Positions 61,484-64,000 of a stretch of DNA of 64,000 nt are shown one piece after another. Both the position numbers and the translations under genes were made by a program. Each line of letters starts with the position of its first letter. Within the stretch, counting starts at the first letter, position 1. Under the pieces are notes generated by a model, which searched no databases, was not told the origin of the DNA, and saw only the letters and a list, made by a program, of their open reading frames with translations. Where the stretch lies: contig NZ_LT606951.1 of assembly GCF_900095205.1 (NCBI RefSeq), positions 620,001 to 684,000 on the forward strand, in the 5' to 3' direction. The DNA is from Polynucleobacter necessarius. GTDB lineage: Bacteria; Pseudomonadota; Gammaproteobacteria; Burkholderiales; Burkholderiaceae.

Positions 61484-63676
61484 ATGTTGTTTCAGCAAAA
61501 GAAAATTAGCGTATGCATTGGCATACTTTTTGGGTCTACATTAATTAATGCGCAAGCACAAATTGCGCCACCGCCAGATTACAACCAAAAGTTGGGTGAT
61601 GTAGTGGTGAGCGCAACCCGTTCAGGAACGCCATTAGATGAGATTCCTCTCAACACCACGGTTCTCACTAAAGAGGCTCTAGAAGTAGCGCCCGATCAAA
61701 CGATTGATCAAGTATTAAAGAATGTTCCAGGTATGATTTTGAATGATACGCCTTACTATCAAAAGGATCCGATGGGGCAAAGTATTCACGTGCGGGGCCT
61801 TGGAAATGCCAGAACGTTAGTTTTGATTGATGGCGTGCCAGCGAATGATGCTTTTTATGGAACAATGCAGTGGAACTTGGTTCCGATGTCCTCAATTGAT
61901 TCCGTGGAATTTATCCGCGGCGGTGTTTCTAGTCTATGGGGTAACTACGGCAGGGGTGGTGTGATTAATATCAAGACCAAAACACCAGTCAATAGTCAGC
62001 AAGAGATATCTGCGAGCTTTGGTGCATTCGGCACTGGCAACGTAGCCGCTTCAAAAGATCTTCATCGCCTCTGAAAATCTTCAATTGCGGTTCTCGGCCG
62101 ACTACTTCAATACCAATGGTTATCAAAATATAGCAACAATTTCACCGGCTGCTGCTAATAGCATTAAGAATGGACAGGGCGATTCAGCCTCGTATAACTC
62201 TAACTTCCGTATGCAAGGGCTACTTTAAAGTCACTTAAGATACCAGCGGATTCTTCCGTGCGGGTTATCACACCATGTCGGATCTTTCATCAGGCTATGC
62301 CTTTGCAACCAATATCATGCAAGAGACTGATGTAGCTGGAGGTACAACAACTCGCTTAGATGATAAGTCAAAAGTGGATGTTAATTTCTTCTAGAAAACA
62401 CGGGCTTTAATAAGCAAAATGGCTCTACGACTACTACTAGTAGATTAAACAATATCCCAGCCAATACTCCATATATCAATGCTAACTACAAGGATCCGTA
62501 TAGTGCGGTTGGGGCCTCTGCTCAATTTACCCAAGAGGTAAAAGACTTATTGATCAATATGTAGTGGGTGTGGACGCCCGAAATATTGCAGGATCAAATC
62601 AAACGAATAACTTGAACAATAACGGCACATCATCCGCGGTGAGCTATGCTCAGGGGCAGCAAACATTCTATGGGTTAATGGGGCAGTTGAAAGCTAAGGC
62701 CGAAGCATTTCCATTAGAAACAACTTTGGCAGCACGAATAGACCAATGGAATAGCCAAACTCCCACCAACTACAATGCTGGACCCAATGGGATAAATCCC
62801 GTTTATCAAAATGTCCCCAATCAAAGTAAAACCCAATTTAGCCCTACATTAGGTTTGTTGTATAAGTTGACTAAAGACTGGGATTTGCGTTCTGCTGCTT
62901 ATCAGGCTTTTCACGCTCCAGGTATGAACAATACCTTGCGCTCCTATGGTTCCTCCACTGGCTATAGCTTTGCTAACCTAAACCTTACTCCAGAAACAAT
63001 GACAGGTTATGAGGTAGGTACAGACTATCGCTGGAAAGGGGGCTTTGCGCAGTTAACCGCATTTAATAACTACATTCAAAATGCGGTTGCTACATATAGC
63101 CTCTCATTAAGAAGTGCTACCGACATAGTATTAGCAAAAAGCTTGTGTGGTGTAACAGGTAATCCCTTGGCGGGTACAGGCAACGTAGGAATATGTAACT
63201 CTACGAGCATCAGCTATTACACCAACAATCAAAACCTCTTGAGTCAAGGTATTGAGTTTCAGTTTCATCATGACATCAACTCGCAGTGGGCAACCGATGT
63301 AAACTACGCCTTCACTAGTACTAAGTTAACCATGAGTGCTACTAGCGACCCTATTAATAAACAAGTTGGCGGTGTTCCCCAAAATATCTTAGGCGGTGGC
63401 ATCATTTATTACCCTGTTCCTCAAGCTAGCTTGATTGCTGCTGTTTGATACGTGGGAAGTTCTTGGATGAACACCTCTAATACCTTACCTGTAGCATCTT
63501 ATGCAGTTGTTGGTTTGCGTGCTAACTATGAAGTAACTAAAAACACTACTGTTTATGCATCTGCAGTGAATTTGTTTAATCGTCAATACATTACATTTGG
63601 AACTGGTAGCAATAGCTCCAGCTATGTATTGGGTATGCCACAAGCAATTTCTGTGGGTGCATGTATCATCTTCTAA
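61484..63676 (+). pseudogene. TonB-dependent receptor (probable metal receptor), multiply frameshifted
   Basis: About 720 codons of an outer-membrane receptor. Signal peptide (ISVCIGILFGSTLINAQAQ), TonB-box region (LGDVVVSATRSGTPLDEIPL), plug domain (VLIDGVPANDAFYGTMQWNL, SVEFIRGGVSSLWGNYGRGG) and barrel to QAISVGACIIF. The frame breaks near 62060, 62230, 62390 (TAG) and 62565, and a TGA interrupts near 63448. Preceded by GGAG at good spacing. Lying between a DUF2946 gene and a Met/His-rich BNR protein, it may have imported copper or another metal; that is inference from neighbours. Confidence 0.88.
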
Positions 63677-64000
63677 TGGCACATCAATTCATTCGCTCTT
63701 TGAGCCGTCCGCTCTTGCTCAGTGCGCTCCCCTAATGAGGTGCTGAGTTTTGGTGCGCATGCGCAAATGCAAATGGATCATTCATCAATGATGGGCTCAA
63801 AGCCTAAAAATACCTGTCAGGGCGCTGGCCTAGAGTGTGCGAATGCCGCCACTCCATTTTTTACTCCTGATGGCAATTTGTTGCTGTCATGGACCGCCAG
63901 TGGCGTCGTATCAATTGCCCAGTCTACCGACCTTGGAAAGACATTCTCACCTACGGTCCAAATTGCTGAGCGGTAAGTCATTAGATTCGGGCGCAGATGC
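63676..64000 (+). pseudogene. Secreted BNR-repeat (sialidase-like) protein with Met/His-rich N-terminus, broken, cut by window end
   Basis: ATG 63676 overlaps the receptor stop by one base (TAATG). The signal peptide (MAHQFIRSLSRPLLLSALP) runs into TAA; a shift restores VLSFGAHAQMQMDHSSMMGS, CQGAGLECANAATPFFTPDG, then SWTASGVVSIAQSTDLGKTF. That contains an S-x-D-x-G-x-T-F Asp-box (BNR repeat). A second shift precedes TAA at ~63974. The M-Q-M-D-H-S-S-M-M stretch is the kind of short Met/His cluster seen in copper-binding proteins. Asp-box repeats indicate a beta-propeller; a sialidase activity should not be assumed. Confidence 0.75.

Noticed and set aside
63676-64000. Calling the last gene a sialidase
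   Set aside because: Only one Asp-box-like repeat is visible; this shows a propeller fold, not the enzymatic activity.

Overview
The window looks like chromosome from a low-GC betaproteobacterium of the Burkholderiaceae, most likely Polynucleobacter. The supporting gene sets are lptF/pepA/holC/lgt, zapA next to 6S RNA, oxc/frc, paired cphA genes and the Bug/TctC, TctA and TctB families. Broken genes are very numerous and there is no phage, insertion sequence or CRISPR array. This is the state reported for the obligate Euplotes endosymbiont lineage of Polynucleobacter necessarius. The species call is inference from gene content and my memory of that lineage, not from a database match.

About 21 protein genes read intact: pepA, holC, lgt, malonyl-CoA decarboxylase, an ABC-type binding protein, panC, scpA, a DUF3460 gene, metG, dcd, an Orn/Lys/Arg decarboxylase, argH, hemC, hemD, ubiC, an rhlE-like helicase, a LeuE/LysE exporter, tcdA, pepN, fbp and a DUF2946 gene. 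A partial lptF also reads open. More than 30 others carry 1-2 bp indels (often in homopolymers), nonsense codons or larger deletions. The damage is concentrated in catabolism, transport, regulation and surface functions, while informational and biosynthetic genes are clean. That contrast argues for real decay rather than sequencing error.

Layout. 0-3.4 kb: LPS export, peptidase, Pol III chi and lipoprotein modification. 3.4-8.5 kb: a malonate-use cluster (LysR, decarboxylase, Bug receptor, malonyl-CoA synthetase), with only the decarboxylase open, and that one carrying a tandem duplication over its active-site histidine motif. 8.5-10.1 kb: dead TauE-family gene, 6S RNA, frameshifted zapA and a zapB-like gene. 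10.2-12.7 kb: dead BtuB-like receptor behind a preserved cobalamin riboswitch. 12.7-17.5 kb: dead oxalate-degradation cluster (Crp-type regulator, oxc, frc, formyltransferase). 17.6-24.9 kb: an unusual divergent locus with a sensor-MFS fusion, an ABC-type binding protein and a GNAT gene facing two membrane-anchored TAXI receptors. 25.1-27.7 kb: dead autotransporter.

27.7-33 kb: panC-scpA-DUF3460, metG, dead fdhD, dcd. 33-38.3 kb: dead Kir channel running in frame into an intact amino-acid decarboxylase, then dead TRAP permease genes. 38.3-44.5 kb: argH, hemCD, ubiC, helicase, exporter. 44.5-48.2 kb: dead aldehyde dehydrogenase (catalytic Cys also lost), msrA and pdxH, intact tcdA, and a relic of a GDT1-type exporter. 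48.2-52 kb: pepN, fbp. 52-57.4 kb: dead cyanophycin cluster (cphA, cphA-prime, ABC transporter, DUF1854), including one deletion that removed both 5' ends of a divergent pair. 57.4 kb onward: tRNA-Thr(CGU), dead Cache-cyclase sensor, deletion-fused tctB-tctA, and a probable metal (copper) locus of DUF2946, a dead TonB receptor and a dead BNR-repeat protein.
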